In this document: positions 6,424-7,835 of the stretch, in pieces | Position numbering within the stretch: the first letter of the stretch is position 1 | How the letters are laid out: each line of letters starts with the position of its first letter | NCBI GenBank assembly: GCA_023425615.1 | Contig: JAFACJ010000511.1 | Coordinates: 1-7,835, forward strand | Length of the DNA: 7,835 bases | Source: Actinomycetes bacterium | GTDB taxonomy: Bacteria; Actinomycetota; Actinomycetes; Streptosporangiales; Streptosporangiaceae | Reading direction: 5' to 3' | Notes under the pieces: model-generated | Told to the model about the DNA's origin: nothing | What the model saw: the letters and a program-made list of their open reading frames with translations, nothing else | Databases searched by the model: none | Made by a program: the position numbers and the translations under genes

Positions 6424-7835
6424 ATGCCTGTTGAGTCGGTGTTCTCCCGGCTGGAGCCGCTGCTGCCGTCGGTGCAGAAGCCGATCCAGTACGTCGGCGG
6501 AGAACTGAACTCCCAGGTCAAGGACTGGGACGCCGCCGAGGTGCGCTGGGCCCTGATGTACCCGGACGCCTACGAGGTGGGGCTGCCCAACCAGGGCGTC
6601 CAGATCCTCTACGAGGTGCTGAACGAGCGCGAGGGCGTGCTGGCCGAGCGCACCTACTCGGTGTGGCCCGATCTGGAGGCGGTGATGCGGGAGCACAAGA
6701 TCCCGCAGTTCACCGTGGACGGGCACCGCCCCGTCGGCGCGTTCGACGTGCTGGGCGTCTCGTTCTCCACCGAGCTGGGCTACACCAACCTGCTCACCGC
6801 GCTGGACCTGGCCGGGATGCCGCTGCACGCCGTCGACCGGCGCGAGGAGGACCCGGTCGTCCTGGCCGGCGGCCACGCCGCCTTCAACCCCGAGCCGATC
6901 GCCGACTTCATCGACGCCGCCGTCCTCGGCGACGGCGAGGAGATCGTGCTGAAGATCACCGAGGTGATCAGGGAGTGGAAGCGCGAGGGACGCCCGGAGG
7001 GCCGTGACGGGCTGCTGCACCGCCTGGCGGTCTCCGGCGGCGTCTACGTGCCCAAGTTCTACGACGTCGCCTACCTGCCCGACGGGCGCATCCAGCGGGT
7101 GGCGCCCAACCGTCCCGGCGTGCCGTGGCAGATCGTCAAGCACACCGTGATGGACCTCGACGCCTGGCCCTACCCCAAGCAGCCGCTGGTGCCGCTGGCC
7201 GAGACGGTGCACGAGCGCTTCTCGGTGGAGATCTTCCGCGGCTGCACCCGCGGCTGCCGGTTCTGCCAGGCCGGCATGATCACCCGCCCGGTCCGGGAGC
7301 GGTCGATCACCACCGTCGGGGACATGGTGCAGCAGGGCCTCAAGGCGTCGGGCTTCAACGAGGTCGGCCTGCTGTCGCTGTCGTCGGCCGACCACAGCGA
7401 GATCGGCGACATGGCCAAGGGCCTCGCCGACCGCTACGAGGGCTCCCAGACCTCGCTGTCGCTGCCCTCCACCCGCGTCGACGCCTTCAACATCACCCTG
7501 GCCAACGAGTTCTCCCGCAACGGGCGGCGCTCGGGCCTGACGTTCGCGCCCGAGGGCGGCTCCGAGCGGATGCGCAAGGTGATCAACAAGATGGTGTCGG
7601 AGGAGGACCTCATCCGCACCGTCACCACCGCCTACGAGAACGGCTGGCGGCAGGTCAAGCTCTACTTCATGTGCGGGCTGCCCACCGAGGAGGACGAGGA
7701 CGTCATGGAGATCGCCGGCATGGCCCGGCGGGTCATCCAGGCGGGCCGCGACGCCACCGGCAGCCGCGACATCCGCTGCACCGTCTCCATCGGCGGGTTC
7801 GTGCCCAAGCCGCACACCCCGTTCCAGTGGGCGGC
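6424..7835 (+). CDS. TIGR03960-like radical SAM protein (5' part, runs off the window)
   Basis: 470 codons are visible and the frame stays open to the end. From memory, the family is about 620-650 residues long. The radical SAM cluster motif is explicit: C274-T-R-G-C278-R-F-C281, the CxxxCxxC that binds a [4Fe-4S] cluster. It is followed by QAGMITRPVRERS and later by TFAPEGGSERMRKVINK (373-389), typical of this group. The N-terminal part (about 40-170) resembles a B12-binding-type Rossmann fold (WALMYPDAYEVGLPNQG, LGVSFSTELGY, VVLAGGHAAFNPEP, VLGDGEE) but lacks the classical DxHxxG cobalamin motif. The order fits the TIGR03960 family, which in actinobacteria usually sits between the mre-mrd cluster and a TIGR03936 (DUF2344) gene, followed by an RNase E/G gene and rplU-rpmA-obg. 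The substrate is unknown. A role in tRNA, rRNA or ribosome-related modification is only inferred from that neighbourhood. The start ATG has a clear ribosome binding site. Confidence 0.9.
   Translation, partial: MPVESVFSRLEPLLPSVQKPIQYVGGELNSQVKDWDAAEVRWALMYPDAYEVGLPNQGVQILYEVLNEREGVLAERTYSVWPDLEAVMREHKIPQFTVDGHRPVGAFDVLGVSFSTELGYTNLLTALDLAGMPLHAVDRREEDPVVLAGGHAAFNPEPIADFIDAAVLGDGEEIVLKITEVIREWKREGRPEGRDGLLHRLAVSGGVYVPKFYDVAYLPDGRIQRVAPNRPGVPWQIVKHTVMDLDAWPYPKQPLVPLAETVHERFSVEIFRGCTRGCRFCQAGMITRPVRERSITTVGDMVQQGLKASGFNEVGLLSLSSADHSEIGDMAKGLADRYEGSQTSLSLPSTRVDAFNITLANEFSRNGRRSGLTFAPEGGSERMRKVINKMVSEEDLIRTVTTAYENGWRQVKLYFMCGLPTEEDEDVMEIAGMARRVIQAGRDATGSRDIRCTVSIGGFVPKPHTPFQWA

Noticed and set aside
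6718..6738. DGHRPVG in the radical SAM protein as a cobalamin-binding DxHxxG motif
   Set aside because: The spacing is DxHxxxG rather than DxHxxG, and it lies before a beta strand in the wrong context for the lower-ligand loop.
5116..7815. Very long open frame on the minus strand (899 codons) opposite rodA and the radical SAM gene
   Set aside because: The same GC-driven shadow. It crosses several genes and is full of low-complexity Asp/His/Gln/Arg stretches, with no recognisable domain.

Overview
The window is strongly GC-rich, with coding third positions almost all G or C. It reads as the elongasome (rod-type cell wall synthesis) locus of an actinomycete. The gene order is ndk (3' part), mreB, mreC, mreD, mrdA (PBP2), mrdB/rodA, and then the 5' part of a TIGR03960-like radical SAM gene. 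Within the Actinobacteria, an intact mreBCD set points to a mycelial or spore-forming lineage, since Mycobacterium and Corynebacterium types lack it. Protein details such as the Ndk C-terminus ending in FFPELG fit Streptosporangiales-like organisms as well as or better than Streptomyces, but this is only a guess from memory. I noticed no in-frame TTA (bldA-type) leucine codon in any gene.

Layout: 1-387 is the end of nucleoside diphosphate kinase. 388-625 is the only substantial intergenic gap. It holds a strong hairpin just after ndk (413-446), a second dyad followed by six T (487-507), weak promoter-like boxes, and the mreB ribosome binding site. From 626 to 6345 five genes are packed on the + strand and look translationally coupled. 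mreB/mreC share one base (TGATG), mreC/mreD are separated by 2 bases with a TTG start, mreD/mrdA overlap as GTGA, and mrdA/rodA overlap as ATGA. A 78-bp gap (6346-6423) then precedes the radical SAM gene, which has its own good ribosome binding site and runs off the right edge.

How the genes work together: MreB forms the membrane-associated actin-like scaffold. MreC and MreD link it across the membrane to RodA (SEDS glycosyltransferase, which polymerises lipid II) and PBP2 (transpeptidase, which crosslinks the new strands). In sporulating actinomycetes this set is known mainly for spore wall synthesis rather than vegetative tip growth. The radical SAM protein is a conserved neighbour of unknown substrate.

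The long open frames on the minus strand are compositional shadows of these genes. I found no mobile elements, CRISPR arrays, tRNA or rRNA genes. The locus is largely a conserved, known system. The points of most interest are the control region in front of mreB, the short regularly spaced CTGGAA repeats in front of the radical SAM gene, the cysteine pairs in PBP2, and the uncharacterised radical SAM enzyme.
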